Shown: positions 21,401 to 31,062 of the stretch, piece after piece | Position numbering within the stretch: the stretch's first letter is position 1 | Layout: every line of letters begins with the position of its first letter | NCBI GenBank assembly: GCA_935421135.1 | Contig: OW285188.1 | Coordinates: 2,935,001 to 2,999,000, forward strand | Source of the DNA: Bugulina stolonifera | Lineage: Eukaryota > Bryozoa > Gymnolaemata > Cheilostomatida > Bugulidae | DNA length: 64,000 nt | Direction: 5' to 3' | Notes under the pieces: model-generated | Seen by the model: only the letters and a program-made list of their open reading frames with translations | Told to the model about the DNA's origin: nothing | The model's database searches: none | Program-made: the position numbers and the translations under genes

Positions 21401-24189
21401 GAGTCTAATTGAACCTGCCCTGTACTAAGCTTTTTGGATTGGTACCTGTGGTTATAATGTGAGTGAGATTGGAGAATTATAAAGACAAGCCATATATTGG
21501 ATCTTTGTTAGTTCTACTTTGTGTTTGATCTGCTATATTAGGTGTAGTTTTGTCACTTAGCTCAATCATACAGCAATAACTGGTGTAACTGCTGTAGTTA
21601 TATATTGACAGCGCCAACAGCCTCTGTAGAGTCAGGTGTAAACTTAATGATCCCACAACCCAGAGGCAGTTTACAGGACTTGTGGAGAAGAGGCATGTGA
21701 CATACTTTGGTAAGTTTGATAAATGTGCAGCACTATATAGTATGTCTCAACTATGTTGTATGTTTCAACTCTGTCTGGCCTGGTGCTATCTATACTGTTC
21801 AGGCTGTTAGCAGCTAATAGTGCTCATTGCTCTCATAGCAGCAAGTCTAGTGCTGATCGTAGGTTACTATTCTTGATATAATGTAGTGAAACGAACCGCA
21901 TTGGTGTAGTGGGTCTTCAACTCCCAGAGTATCAAGATCCATAACATTGAACACTGACAGTGTAGCATTAGCGTCTAGCCTCCCTTGGCTAGCCAGACAT
22001 TGACTCATAATGCATAGACATTACTAGCTACTAGCTACTAGCTACAGCTACATGCGTAATCCACTCTATGTTTACTATTGTATTGTTACCCACCAATCAT
22101 GTCGCTGTATTATCTGATATTATACTTACGTATTATAGCGTGCTTTATATTATTGTAATTATCCAATCATACTATCGTACTGGTTTACTACTATTGTATT
22201 GGACACATACCTATCGCTAACTAGCTATACTTGCCTAGCATGTTTGCAATTACGTAATCATCACCTGATTATTGTCTACGTGACGTCGGGTGGAACCAGC
22301 CATGTTGTTGCATCAGTTCCGGACCCGACCCCATGTCGGATAACCGATACCATGTCGGGCTCTTTTGGCCAGAAGTTTGTTATGTATATAAGGCAGTGCA
22401 TTTTGTGTTGTAATTCAGTTGTTGATTGCGCTTGAATAAAGCAACATCTCCTAACTCAACCTACAGAGGCTTACTCTTTAGGCGGGTAACTCCACCTGAG
22501 AATCCCCTTGGGATTCAGTACGGCTCGAGTTCACCTCATCCTAGGCTAAGCATATCTCTATCCACCCCTTAGACTTAGGCCGATCCCGGGTTCTAATGGA
22601 CCTAGCATCGAGCTTAGGGTCTCAAGGCTAGACAATCTTTCTCTGCACTCCCTCGGAGTATAAACTCTACATGACCTACGACGGTCCTGAGCTCCAATGA
22701 GTCTCGGCATCGGCCTACGTCTGATATAATCTACAATATACTCATAAAGAGCACACATAACTGTTCACTCTTTTATGTAATGTGTCGAAGGTACACTTGG
22801 TCGGCCTCTACCACCGTCCAAGCTCTTCCCATACCTGTAGCCCTCGGCTCTTGTATGTAACTACGCACACAAAAACATTGGCCGCAGACAAACAAAATCC
22901 CATCAAAAGCATTGTTGTCTACTTGTAGCATCTGTCGATGGTGGGGTCGGGTATTTTCTGCCCCTTACTGAAAGGGTTTACAGGCGGCTGGATATGACAC
23001 AGAAGCTATTGTATAGTACTATTCAGCATACAGCTGGGCTCAACCCCAAAACCTTCAGGTACATGTATAATATATTATATACTTATAATTGTATACTGTA
23101 GTATGCGCGTGTATATATGTATTTAGCCTATTGTATACTACAAGCACTTCGTGCTTGGTCTGCACGCAAGTCTCACTGCATTAGTTGCTCGCTTCGCTCC
23201 ACTTGGTGTAATGATGGCTTGTGTTCATGTACTGTGGTCATGCATGCGCATGACCTCTCGTGGCACAGTCAGGTTACAGTGATTCCATGAGGAGTTGCGT
23301 TCCCCTGCATTAAGAAGATAACTCCAAGTCCGTAGCCCGAGTTTCAACACCAATGAGTCGGGTTAGCACCCACCCCGCCCTTGATCGGGGTTGAGGACCT
23401 AAGGCTACGACCCCGCCCCAGCATTGATGCCTGGGGACCCGGTCCCAAGGTCCTAGCACCACCCGGAACCGAGATCCTGACTGGCAGCATTGTAACATAA
23501 TATATAAATCACGGGTCCAGATCTTCTCTGTCGGCATAGCCCAAGTTCTAACAATTATTTGGCAGGTGGGGTGGGTCGAGCACTCACCTCACTCTAGGTC
23601 GGGTCCGAGGGCCTAAGGCTAGGGACCCACCCCGGCAGCGATGCAGGGGACCCGGTCCCAAGGTTCTAGCGCCACCCGGAGCCGAGATGCTGACCGTCAG
23701 CATTGCAACATATGAGCTGTCCCAATTTGTGACTCCAAATCTGATTGGAGGATGGCAGACCGTAGACTGCAGAGTACAGACCGTTTCGTCTTTTGTTATA
23801 TGATAGTAGACCTACATGTATGTGCATGCTTATTGTATACTGTAGTACATGTATGTGTATACTTATTGTATACTTGTTGTATACTGTAGTATATGTATAT
23901 ACTTGTTGTATACTATAGTACATGTATGTGTATACTGTATGTAGTATATGTATATACTAGTTGTGTATAAACATGTAGATACAATGTATATCGCTTATAC
24001 AGGGCCGTGAACACCAAGAATCGAGTATTACAGAATTCCCAGCGCAATCTCATAGATGGAGATTTAGTATGGAAATTCCTAAACCTCTCATTGTCTGAGC
24101 AAATCAATATGGCAAGACGTATGGGGACAACTCCAGATCAGATAATGGAAGATCTTCTGGAGATAGATAGAACTACCACACATTTCTAG
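419..24189 (+). CDS. CPSF1: CPSF1 (CPSF160), cleavage and polyadenylation specificity factor subunit 1, 34 coding exons, start exon missing
   Basis: Scaffold of the nuclear mRNA 3'-end processing complex (mPSF/CPSF). In the family it consists of three beta-propellers and a C-terminal helical domain that hold CPSF30, WDR33 and FIP1 for AAUAAA recognition. Exons read from conserved blocks and GT-AG sites: 419-569, 835-989, 1283-1363, 1723-1862, 2162-2305, 2708-2847, 3575-3685, 4454-4547, 5162-5249, 5525-5635, 5902-5962, 8885-8988, 9521-9613, 9763-9936, 10085-10162, 10945-11083, 11530-11702, 12029-12201, 13888-14013, 15425-15503, 15676-15779, 16049-16127, 16543-16773, 16982-17134, 17317-17433, 17560-17650, 17968-18052, 18653-18785, 19493-19645, 20077-20253, 20736-20911, 21612-21709, 22929-23058, 24003-24189. 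They total 4329 nt with no phase conflict or internal stop, giving 1442 aa against about 1443 in mammals. The first visible residues (IYGLVK) align with the family N-terminus, so only the Met-bearing exon is upstream. The acceptor at 834/835 was chosen by phase. The donor at 8989 (GTCGTT) is weak. Confidence 0.96.
1005..1112 (+). repeat. Short tandem repeat just after a CPSF1 donor
   Basis: Degenerate copies of a CCTCAGTACCTGTGTATAT-like unit follow the 989/990 donor within about 15 bp. Confidence 0.6.
3385..3578 (+). repeat. 35-bp tandem repeat containing duplicated splice acceptor plus exon start
   Basis: About five copies of a 35-bp unit, each containing the core ATTGTAGGGGGTGTACTAG. The last copy supplies the true acceptor (TAG at 3572-3574) and the first bases of the exon that reads GVLVFAV. 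Upstream copies therefore repeat both the acceptor and the exon edge. Confidence 0.9.
3716..4452 (+). repeat. 31-bp minisatellite ending at a splice acceptor
   Basis: About 24 copies of a 31-bp unit (core CTGTACTGTTATGTTGTACA) fill the intron between exons ending 3685 and starting 4454. Because 31 is not a multiple of 3 and the unit lacks stops in the + frames, all three forward frames stay open for about 240-266 codons. These are not genes. Confidence 0.95.
4600..4695 (+). repeat. Simple repeat (CTGTACTA)n-like
   Basis: A run of ACTGTACTACTGTACTACTGT variants in an intron. Low-complexity sequence. Confidence 0.8.
5690..5818 (+). repeat. About 36-bp tandem repeat after a CPSF1 donor
   Basis: Roughly 3.5 copies of a unit with the core GACTTGGTGGTATGTTCTTA, starting about 55 bp after the donor at 5636. 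Confidence 0.75.
6566..6571 (-). promoter_or_regulatory. Candidate poly(A) signal of the nested antisense gene
   Basis: TTTATT on the + strand (AATAAA on the - strand) lies about 150 nt past the TAA stop of the antisense exon. Confidence 0.45.
6722..7815 (-). CDS. Terminal exon of an antisense gene nested in a CPSF1 intron; propeller-like region plus PAN/Apple-type domain
   Basis: An uninterrupted 364-codon reading frame lies entirely inside the CPSF1 intron 5963-8884, on the opposite strand. It begins after a good acceptor (TTTTAG at 7816-7821 on the - strand) in phase 1, so at least one upstream exon exists. I could not identify it; a donor-like GTGAGT at about 7878-7883 (- strand) follows an exon with a stop in the needed frame. 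Residues 1-290 contain repeated short beta-like hydrophobic strands (such as [12 protein letters not shown] and [10 protein letters not shown]), suggestive of a beta-propeller. Residues about 300-350 have spaced cysteines around [18 protein letters not shown] and YCSLHQDC, the pattern of PAN/Apple domains, which are usually extracellular and bind protein or carbohydrate. Probably secreted or membrane-anchored (inference). Codons look normal and there are no breaks. Confidence 0.7.
10287..10370 (+). repeat. Short CAGTAGAGCAC tandem repeat
   Basis: Copies of CAGTAGAGCACCTG at 15-18-bp spacing within an intron. The core CAGTAGAGC is the same as that of the 13-bp array at 11730, two introns downstream. 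Confidence 0.8.
11090..11352 (+). repeat. 33-bp minisatellite starting at a splice donor
   Basis: Eight copies of a 33-bp unit (core ACTCAGTATCCATTGATGAC) begin within 10 bp of the donor at 11084. The unit is a multiple of 3, so both strands stay open for about 90-126 codons without being coding. Confidence 0.93.
11730..11985 (+). repeat. 13-bp minisatellite filling the intron between CPSF1 exons
   Basis: About 20 copies of CAGTAGAGCGGTG and variants between the donor at 11703 and the acceptor at 12028. It creates a spurious 169-codon reverse-strand frame rich in Ser-Thr-Ala-Pro-Leu-Tyr-Cys. Confidence 0.93.
12226..12334 (+). repeat. 22-bp minisatellite, left part, interrupted by an LTR
   Basis: About 4.5 copies of TTACATGCACCTATTACAGTCG begin about 25 bp after the donor at 12202. 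The array resumes at 13127-13200, so the element between them inserted into it. Confidence 0.9.
12335..13126 (-). mobile_element. Solo LTR (792 bp) inserted in a minisatellite
   Basis: The element begins TGTAATGG and ends CCATCACA, an 8-bp inverted terminus with one mismatch and the TG...CA ends of LTRs. ATAT flanks both sides (12331-12334 and 13127-13130), and the same 22-bp minisatellite continues on either side. On the - strand it has an AATAAA (12597-12602 on +), so its sense orientation is probably minus. No internal coding region or second LTR is present, which fits recombination to a solo LTR. Part of its sequence (CCATGTTGTTGC...TTCCGGAC) recurs near 22.3 kb. Confidence 0.82.
13127..13203 (+). 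repeat. 22-bp minisatellite, right part
   Basis: About three further copies of the CCTATTACAGTCGTTA unit immediately beyond the solo LTR. Confidence 0.88.
13577..13866 (+). repeat. 34-bp minisatellite ending near a splice acceptor
   Basis: Eight or nine copies of a unit with the core CTATACATGCTGTAGTGTGT. They stop about 20 bp before the acceptor at 13887. Confidence 0.93.
14390..15373. mobile_element. hAT-like non-autonomous element, copy 1 (984 bp)
   Basis: Terminal inverted repeats TAGTGCTGGGCGG and CCGCCCAGCACTA. An 8-bp target duplication flanks it (ATATTTAC at 14382-14389, ATATATAC at 15374-15381; one mismatch). TIR motif and 8-bp duplication are those of the hAT superfamily. There is no transposase frame. 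The interior carries repeated blocks of about 260 bp (a GTGAAACTA...GGGTGAC...ATGGCTGCAGCTAAGT motif, three times). It lies in a CPSF1 intron. A second copy is at 33080. Confidence 0.88.
16390..16512 (+). repeat. 15-bp tandem repeat before a CPSF1 acceptor
   Basis: Copies of TTCTACTGCCCACCC and diverged variants (TACTGTCCACCCATC) end about 30 bp before the acceptor at 16542. The pyrimidine-rich unit effectively extends the polypyrimidine tract. Confidence 0.8.
18984..19491 (+). repeat. 39-bp minisatellite ending exactly at a splice acceptor
   Basis: Thirteen copies of a 39-bp unit (core ATGTGGGTGCTAGCAGTGTA). The last copy runs into the acceptor TAG at 19490-19492. Because the unit is 13 codons long, one frame reads [13 protein letters not shown] repeatedly for 169 codons, which is not coding. 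Confidence 0.95.
20275..20372 (+). repeat. About 22-bp AT-rich tandem repeat after a CPSF1 donor
   Basis: Copies of TATATTACACTCTATATGTACTG follow the donor at 20254 within about 25 bp. Confidence 0.75.
21883..22721 (+). mobile_element. Probable LTR related to the 12.3-kb solo LTR
   Basis: Within the CPSF1 intron 21710-22928 lies a promoter-like stretch with TATATAAG (about 22385) and AATAAA (22434-22439). Upstream of these is GCCATGTTGTTGC...GTTCCGGAC, shared with the - strand of the 12.3-kb LTR, together with the same run of CGGACCCGACC-type motifs. Ends are uncertain: the 9-mer TGATATAAT occurs at 21874-21882 and 22722-22730 and could mark the limits, but clear TG...CA termini are not seen. 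Confidence 0.5.
23141..23798 (-). repeat. 640-bp dispersed repeat family, copy a, in the last CPSF1 intron
   Basis: On the - strand it starts with a GACGAAACGGTCTG-type end and contains two roughly 200-bp sub-blocks with GCTGCC...GATCTCGG...CCGGGTGGTGCTAGGACC. It ends GAGCGAAGCGAGC...GACCAAGCACGAAGTGCTTG. It matches the copies at 38680, 39331 and 37512. There is no coding frame, tRNA-like box or clear TIR, so the class is unknown. Confidence 0.8.
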
Positions 24190-24840
24190 AGAGAGGGAGA
24201 GGGGGATAACTACATACCTGTACTAGTGTTCTGTATATATTGTATGTAGACGTGGGTTTTACATTGTTATTACAATGTACACATGTATATACAAACACTA
24301 TAAATCTATGAGAATGTATCATAAATGTAACAATTTAATAGTCTAGAATAGATAAGACATTGGACTGTATAGGTTTTACTAATTATACTCTTGTCTACTT
24401 GAGTACTTGCACAAATAAATAACTCTTGGCATCACTCCACCACTACGAGGTTACACTCATTGCAACAGCATTATATCTATTCTATACCAATATTAGAAAT
24501 GAGGGGTAAACTGTAGCATTCCCACTGAATAATGACAATTGGTGTTGTTGGTGTTGTTGTTGATGCTGGTGTTTACACATGTCACCATTCTGCTTCACTC
24601 ATAGCTCCAAAAGCTAAACAATGAGATAGCTTTGGTGGATATGCAGGAAACTGGTCACTTTTGCTTTTGGACTGCAGGTGGCTGGGTCGCATAGCTTACT
24701 ACCATAGATGGACACGTAAGTATAACTTTGTTTTGTAGGATATGGTGTACCAGCATTGATGCTTTGCATCCTGCTAATTATTGGAATCGCTTGCTTCGCA
24801 AGCCTGGGTCTTCCTGTACACCATCAAGGTATGCTGCTAT
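24190..24840. other. CPSF1 3' flank, no gene seen
   Basis: Contains the AATAAA, a short GTTGTTG run (24540-24565) and, at 24597-24670, a fragment shared with the fold-back region at 29.45-29.76 kb. Nothing else is supported. Confidence 0.6.
24414..24419 (+). promoter_or_regulatory. CPSF1: CPSF1 poly(A) signal AATAAA
   Basis: A canonical AATAAA sits 225 nt after the CPSF1 stop codon, in an otherwise featureless AT-rich 3' UTR. Confidence 0.55.
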
Positions 24841-24844
24841 GCAC

Positions 24845-25980
24845 ATTACCTATGACCCGACTGTTGCAGTAACACATTGCACATTGTGTTACTAATGGGT
24901 GGCTTGATAATATGACCAAGCCCTGGGTCCCCATGCACAGTCCAATAGTTATATATATAACTATATTGATAATGACCCGGCTGTTGCAGTAACACATTGC
25001 ACATCGTGTTGATTATGGGTGGCTTGATAATATGAACAAGCCCTGGGTCCCCATGCACAGCCCAATAGTTATACATAATATAACTATATTGATAATGACC
25101 CGACTGTTGCAGTAGCACATTCATGTTGCTAATGGGTGGCTTGATAATATGAACAAGCCCTGGGTCCCCATGCACAGTCCAACAGTTATGCATATAACTG
25201 TACTGATAATGACCCGACTGTTGCAGTAACACATTGCACATGGTGTTACTAATGGGTGGCTTGATGATATTGATAACAAGCCTGGGTCCCCATGCACAGT
25301 CTACTAGTTATACACATAACTACATTGATAATGACCCGACTGTTGCAGTAACACATTGGTGTTGCCTATCATGGATCCCATGGGTCCCCATGCACAGTCT
25401 AATACATGTAGTTGTGTATACCCGACTGTTGCAGTAACATATTTGTGTTGCTTACGGGTGGCTTGACATTGTATTGTAAACAAGCCTGGGTCCCCACAAA
25501 CAGACCAATAGTTATACATATACATGTAGCTATATTGATATAAATGACCCTATTGTTGCAGTGACACATATTTTGTGTTACCTATTGGATGGCTTGATAT
25601 TATGTTAACAAGCCTGGGTCCCCATCCACAGTCTAATAGTTATGTACATGCATAACTACATGTACATCGATGATGACACCACTGTCGCAGTATGTTCTGC
25701 TGCTTATGGATGGCTTGATATTATATTGTGAACAAGCCTGTGGCCCTATGAATAAGCACAGTCTAAGAAATATTGATAATGATCTGTCTGTTGCAGTTAC
25801 ACAACATGACAATGTTGTTTATAATGGCTTGATGTTATATGAACAAGCCTTGGCTTCCATGGTTGCTTTATCTGGCAAGTATATTATTGATGTGGCCAAC
25901 ATTACATACTGTCAAGCAACATATTGTGTCATTTACTGAGTGGCTTGATGTTATATTATGAAAAAGCCTCAGTCCTGTAG
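24845..25980 (+). repeat. About 120-bp satellite-like tandem array, 9-10 degenerate units
   Basis: Units start with TGACCCGACTGTTGCAGT and include GGGTGGCTTGATAATATGAACAAGCC, TGGGTCCCCATGCACAGT and ATAGTTATACATATAACTA. Starts at 24853, 24973, 25096, 25210 and 25332 give 114-123-bp spacing, then the array becomes more irregular. Each unit has an internal palindromic TAGTTATACATATAACTA. The array lies about 400 bp past the CPSF1 poly(A) signal. Confidence 0.92.
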
Positions 25981-28900
25981 CACAGTTTAATGGCTATAGT
26001 AAAGATGGTAAGAGTGTGAGAGCAACCAACCTCTCATGTGGATTGCTAGAGGTTTCATATAATATTTACATGTATATGGTGTTAACTAAGACTTTGCTAC
26101 ACCATGAAGCATTACACAGTTTAGTTTGTGTTTATAGCATGAACAGGATTGTTGAACAAAGTAGCTGCAGCCGGCCTGGCTATATAGCCATTGAATCTGA
26201 TTATCTCGCAATGTTAAATTAGGCATAGCCTTAACAGATGATAGCCAGTAATGAATCTGAGGCTATAATTGGCAAAGGTGACTGGTTTCATCCAGAGCCA
26301 TGGCCATGGCCATGGCTCTGGTTTCATCAATACAGACAGGCTGGGCAGGTACTGTAGATTGTTCTTTGCTGGACTCTACGTGTATGTGAGAATGACAGAA
26401 TTTTATAGATGTCACATCAAGGATCACGGAGTCCTATAATATCAATGTCTTCAAGTGAGGATTCATATTACTGTCGTGGTCAGTGTTGAGTAAATCGTTG
26501 TTCTCTAACTGATGATAGTGTTTGCCAACCTATATTGATTTGTACAGGATTTGGCTGCTATAAAAAATAAATGATCACCTCCAAATGATCAAATGATTGG
26601 TGACAATTTCTTATATAGAAATTTGACAATAAAGTGATGAAAAATAAGAAAGCTATCAGCTTGAAGGGATCATTCTCAGAAACAGTTGGCGAGACTGCAA
26701 AACACAATGGAAGTGACCTGTGTTAAACTATATACAGTGTATAATACATTATATAAGGAAGATGGAGACAACTCCACAGAATATAATAGCAAACCAATAA
26801 TTCACCTTGTACTGTAATTGGTTGAATTTCTAGAAATATTGAGGAATGACAGATGTATGATACATTCTGTGTTGTGATAAACCTTCTACGATTTCAAATC
26901 AATTTTACCATAGCTGAACAAGTCATAAAATGATGTCTTATGAAATGAAAGGTCTTCGGCTAATGTGCGTTATAGTCTACTCTTGGTCAGCACATATTAG
27001 TTGTTTTCCTGGCTAAAAGCTTTACAATTAATTGAAAAAGGTTGAAGTCTTTTAACTACATGTACCTTGTTAAGTACAAAAAATCTGAAACAGAAAAAAC
27101 TTGAAAGTTTAATTGGCATTGGATTCCTTGGCTGTTTTATGACATCAAGTGAATTGTGTACTATTGGTATCAGAAGTGTTGTGAAGTTGACTATACCCTA
27201 GGTTTATTTCAGACTATAGGCTGTGCCAGTATTGTGGGCTGCACCTGGAATGTTCAGATTAATGAAAGATATATTATTTTGTGGCTGGTCAGCACACGTC
27301 ACAAGTGGAAATAGGCTACATTGAAAGCTTTCTAATTACTAGAAAAGCTGGCATTTATGAACACTAAACACAGGCCTATTCTGTTATACAATAAGATCTG
27401 CTACTTTGAGTTTATAATGTTGGTAGTTGCTCTGGAACATTTATTTAATAGCTGAAAGCTACACATTCCTAACATGTAATCTAGCTGGCCTCTTACATGT
27501 ACATGCTGAACGCTCCATAGTATTGATAGGGAGGTTAGCCCAGGCCATTGGCTTGGTAGTGGCTTGCATGCTAGCTAGCTTATCCAGTTGGGAAGCTACT
27601 GTACGTTGTACAGGCTAGACTTGACCAATTTAGTAGCCAAAAGTTTGGTAATCGAAAAGCAAAATGGAACCACGCTAATGTGGACACACAATTTGCACAG
27701 TACTAATAATACTGTTGGCTCTATTTTGTATAAAAATGAGTTGAAAATACTTGTAGATGCTTTGTGGTTTAGTTGGTTATTTTGTAAGTTGTACTTGGAT
27801 ATCCATCAGCAACAGATGAACCTGTAATGAAACAGCTAGCTAGCTAGCTAGCAATGGCTTGTAGCTGCTAGTGATCAAAAAGCCAAATGATTAGATTTGT
27901 ACATGCAGTAACTTTGCTGCAGTTAGCTACATCAATCTGATGGGTAGCACCCATTCTTTGAAATAATTTAACACGTCATCTAACTAGCTAAGTCAATGAT
28001 ATCATTGGCAACTAGCATACATAATATAGTTATGATAAATTGAATATCCAAGTTTATTATGCATCTGGAACTTGAGCGAGTACACTGAATTCAGTTGCAC
28101 CGGACTACATTTAGCTGTCTAACTCGGGTCATATTTGACAAATCACATACATGTATGTTTCTATTGAGATTTTGGAATTAGTAGTGATCTAATTCATATG
28201 ATGAAAGCCTTACCTATTCTACTGTTTGTATATTATGTACATGCACATGTAGATATCTTTGTGCCAGGCTGACCAAAGTTTGAGACTAATCACAACGTAT
28301 GCCCCTCTGTTAAGTGTTTGGGGGAAATGTGCATAACTAATATTCAAAGTGTCCCTAGCTACATTGTACATGTGGTAGATTGTGGCCATAGACAGGCTGG
28401 GAAAAGTTCATGACTCACTTTCAAGAGCTATAGGTTAGAAGGATTGCACCAGCAGAAAGTTACAAGGTGTATGTGGCTGCTGGGAACACTATCATCAACT
28501 TGATAATGGCTTCAACCCAGGAATTGTGTATATACATGTATAAGTAAAATTATACTCTCTTATTAATCAAGTTGACCAACTAAATAGCTCATTTGTAAAA
28601 GTACATATTATCATCTAAGCCTAGATGATGTTGCGGAATTATTGCTGCACATGTTTGCAGTGTTGCTGTTTGTTTATACCTGTGAATAAGGTTTAACAAA
28701 GTACTGGTTGTTTTGTACCTCCTCTGTCTTTGTGACGTGAAATTTGCTAACAGGGCTATTAGAGACAATTAACAGAGAGGTTGTTTATGCAAGGCTAACT
28801 TTGCCTCGCTATGTAGACACTTGAAATTCATAGATGGTTCTGGACGAACTTTCAAATCTCTTGAGAAATCTGAAGACTCTTTATATCTTCAGTCTTGAAA

Positions 28901-29440
28901 GTTGTAAGATGGCTACCTACACTGCATTCTGTAGGCCTATCTACTAGGATGTAAATTAGTAATATATGATGTCATTTACATCTGGGCTATGTACATGTAC
29001 ATGTACATGTAAGTGTATTTATTCATAATAAATATCACACAATTATCAAACTAGGGTGGTCAAGTTATCACCAGAGTGGTGTTGTACAAAATTCCGGTAC
29101 AATTTCTATTACGTACCTTGTGGTGTATGCTGTAGGTCAGTATTTGCATACCACACAAGAATACTGCTAGCTTCTGGTTAACTACTGTACTTACTAGTTT
29201 GCAGAAATACATTGAGAGCTAGAAATGCAATGCACATTATGGCAGAGTTTCATAGTGCTAATGTTTCACTTCAAATAAAAAGCTGTGGTACATGTACCAC
29301 AGGCTACTACAGGCTACATTATGCGACTACTGTATCGAAATTTGATAATTCAAAGATATGGGATTACATCATTATTAGTGATGCATGACTGTATGATATA
29401 CAGTGGCTGAGTGTTTACGGCACACAGAATAGGGCTCCTC
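25981..29440. other. Intergenic, no gene seen
   Basis: AT-rich with no splice-phased exons or family motifs. It holds a 30-bp perfect palindrome (26292-26321), an (AGCT)n run at 27835-27852 and a (CATGTA)n run at 28990-29010. Confidence 0.6.
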
Positions 29441-29482
29441 TGAAGTCTCATTGTTTAGCTTTTGGAGCTATGAGTGAAGCAG

Positions 29483-29825
29483 AATTATAAATCAAACGAG
29501 ACTTACCTGTATAAGGTGAAGTTTGATAGTAATTCTGCGAACGAATAGCGAAGAAGGTAAACAATCCCACCCTTGGGTTAGAGTTTCCCACCCATATTTT
29601 ACTCTTCGCTATAATTTTATTGTAAATGTATGTTACTGATTGCATGTTATTGTTTTCATCATCTTTTTTCAAAAACTTTTGCCCTAATCTGTGTGCTCCT
29701 CTGAACAAGTGACCAGTTTCCTGCATATCCACCAAAGCTATCTCATTGTTTACCTTCTTCGCTATTCGTTCGCAGAATTACTATCAAACTTCACCTTACA
29801 GGTAAGTCTCGTTTGATTTATAATT
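29483..29825. repeat. Fold-back repeat with about 82-bp arms
   Basis: The left arm 29483-29565 and right arm 29745-29825 are near-perfect reverse complements (core CTTCTTCGCTATTCGTTCGC on the right). The left arm has a 2-nt insertion. The 180-bp spacer and the 29446-29482 flank are shared in a different order with 24597-24670. Arms contain AGGTAAG-type sequence but no coding evidence. Confidence 0.85.
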
Positions 29826-30335
29826 ATATGAGGCTATTATTAGGTTCAACCAATCAAGCAATGTATTGCATTGGTTACAGGTAGACTAATAAATTACTTT
29901 TACATTTTAGTAAGAGATAAACTCTGTTCAATATTAAAACTGCATTTTAGAATACCACAGTTTATAGCATAACCAAACCAGCTTTCTATTTATAGCAAGG
30001 CAACTACTAAACACAAAATTTTTAGGAATTTCTGTATAGAATAAAAAACACACTAGCATGTTTCCAGAGCACTAGAGGCACTACAGAGCACTACTACAGT
30101 AACTCCCAAAAATAAAACATAAAGAACACCAGTGGCTACAAAAGTGTTATATAACATGAGCTTGTAATACAAAATATTATGACAGCTATAATTAATATCA
30201 GTGTAAAAAAAAGACAACTTAAAGTAGTACTATTTATTCCCAATACAATGTATAATGCAGGGACATCCAATATGGATGATATGGGTATTTAATTTAAATC
30301 CTGAAGTATGTTTACGCACGTGTTTCTGTAGATGC

Positions 30336-30601
30336 TCAAATCGTGTAAGGTTTCTCACCTGTATGTGTTCTCATGTGACGCTGTAAACCGCTACTAGATA
30401 CATTTCTACATTTACACTGTGTGCACTCGTAAGGTTTTTCACCAGTATGTGTTCTTATGTGATGTCGTAAATCGCTACTATATACACTTCTATATTCACA
30501 GTGTGTGCATTCGTAAGGTTTGTGTCTTCGCATGTGTAGCAACAGAATATCTCTATATGCGCATTGATGTCCACACTGTGTACATTCGTATCATTTCTTT
30601 T
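30336..30601 (-). pseudogene. Zinc-finger exon: three C2H2 fingers with a leading TGA and a truncated fourth
   Basis: Fingers read YECTQCGHQC..LLHMRRH, YECTHCEYRS..LRHHIRTH and YECTQCKCRN..LQRHMRTH, joined by TGEKP linkers, typical Kruppel-type. A TGA stands where the linker Pro is expected just before the first finger (about 30589-30591). After the third finger the frame reads GEKPYTI then TGA at 30338-30336. The end of a fourth finger (RFEHLQKHVRKH) remains out of frame at about 30297-30345, showing a deletion that removed its CxxC half. Confidence 0.85.
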
Positions 30602-31062
30602 CTGTAAATTAAACAATAATAGTATCAGATAATCAGGCATAGAAACTACAACCCACAAATACTTCGTCACAATGAGGCTGCGAATGTCTTCCCGACACAA
30701 TTTTGATTTGTCAATTTAATGACAATATTTAAAGCCTTAAATGGAACCAGGCATGACTATCTACTAGCCCATGTAAGATAGAGATACAATATACACCAAG
30801 TACACATCTGAGAGAAATCCAGCATTGTCTGGCACCCATAATGAGCGTTTGATGAATAGAAATACTGAGCAATATTTATGAGACTCAGGTTTAAAAAATT
30901 ATACATAGGCCTAGAAAAAACTGATTATAAAATTCATGAATTGACTTCAACAAATTGGGGCCTCAAGTCACTAGAGGTAGCTAAATTGTTGAAACCACGG
31001 TAATGGGTGAATATTGTATTGCAGCCTTGAGCCCTCACAAGGAGGTGTTGGATTTTGGAGCT

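Larger units (their letters stand above)
15425..24189 (+). other. CPSF1: CPSF1 exon block 3: third propeller and C-terminal CPSF_A domain
   Basis: Fifteen exons encode the best-conserved half. Landmarks are EPTYW (15425), [12 protein letters not shown] (16049), LLVYEAFPY (16543), HPMAIDKG and GFLYFNRQ (16982), DELRISILP (17317), [16 protein letters not shown] and [10 protein letters not shown] (19493), [16 protein letters not shown] (20077), [13 protein letters not shown] (20736), [11 protein letters not shown] (22929) and the terminal exon ending [13 protein letters not shown], which matches the family C-terminus. The stop is TAG at 24187-24189. A dispersed repeat copy lies in the last intron. 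Confidence 0.95.

Noticed and set aside
30586..30595. TGA before the first zinc finger as recoding or a non-standard code
   Set aside because: The rest of the window (CPSF1, 1442 codons) contains no in-frame TGA, and the fourth finger is also broken. Ordinary mutation or sequence error is simpler.
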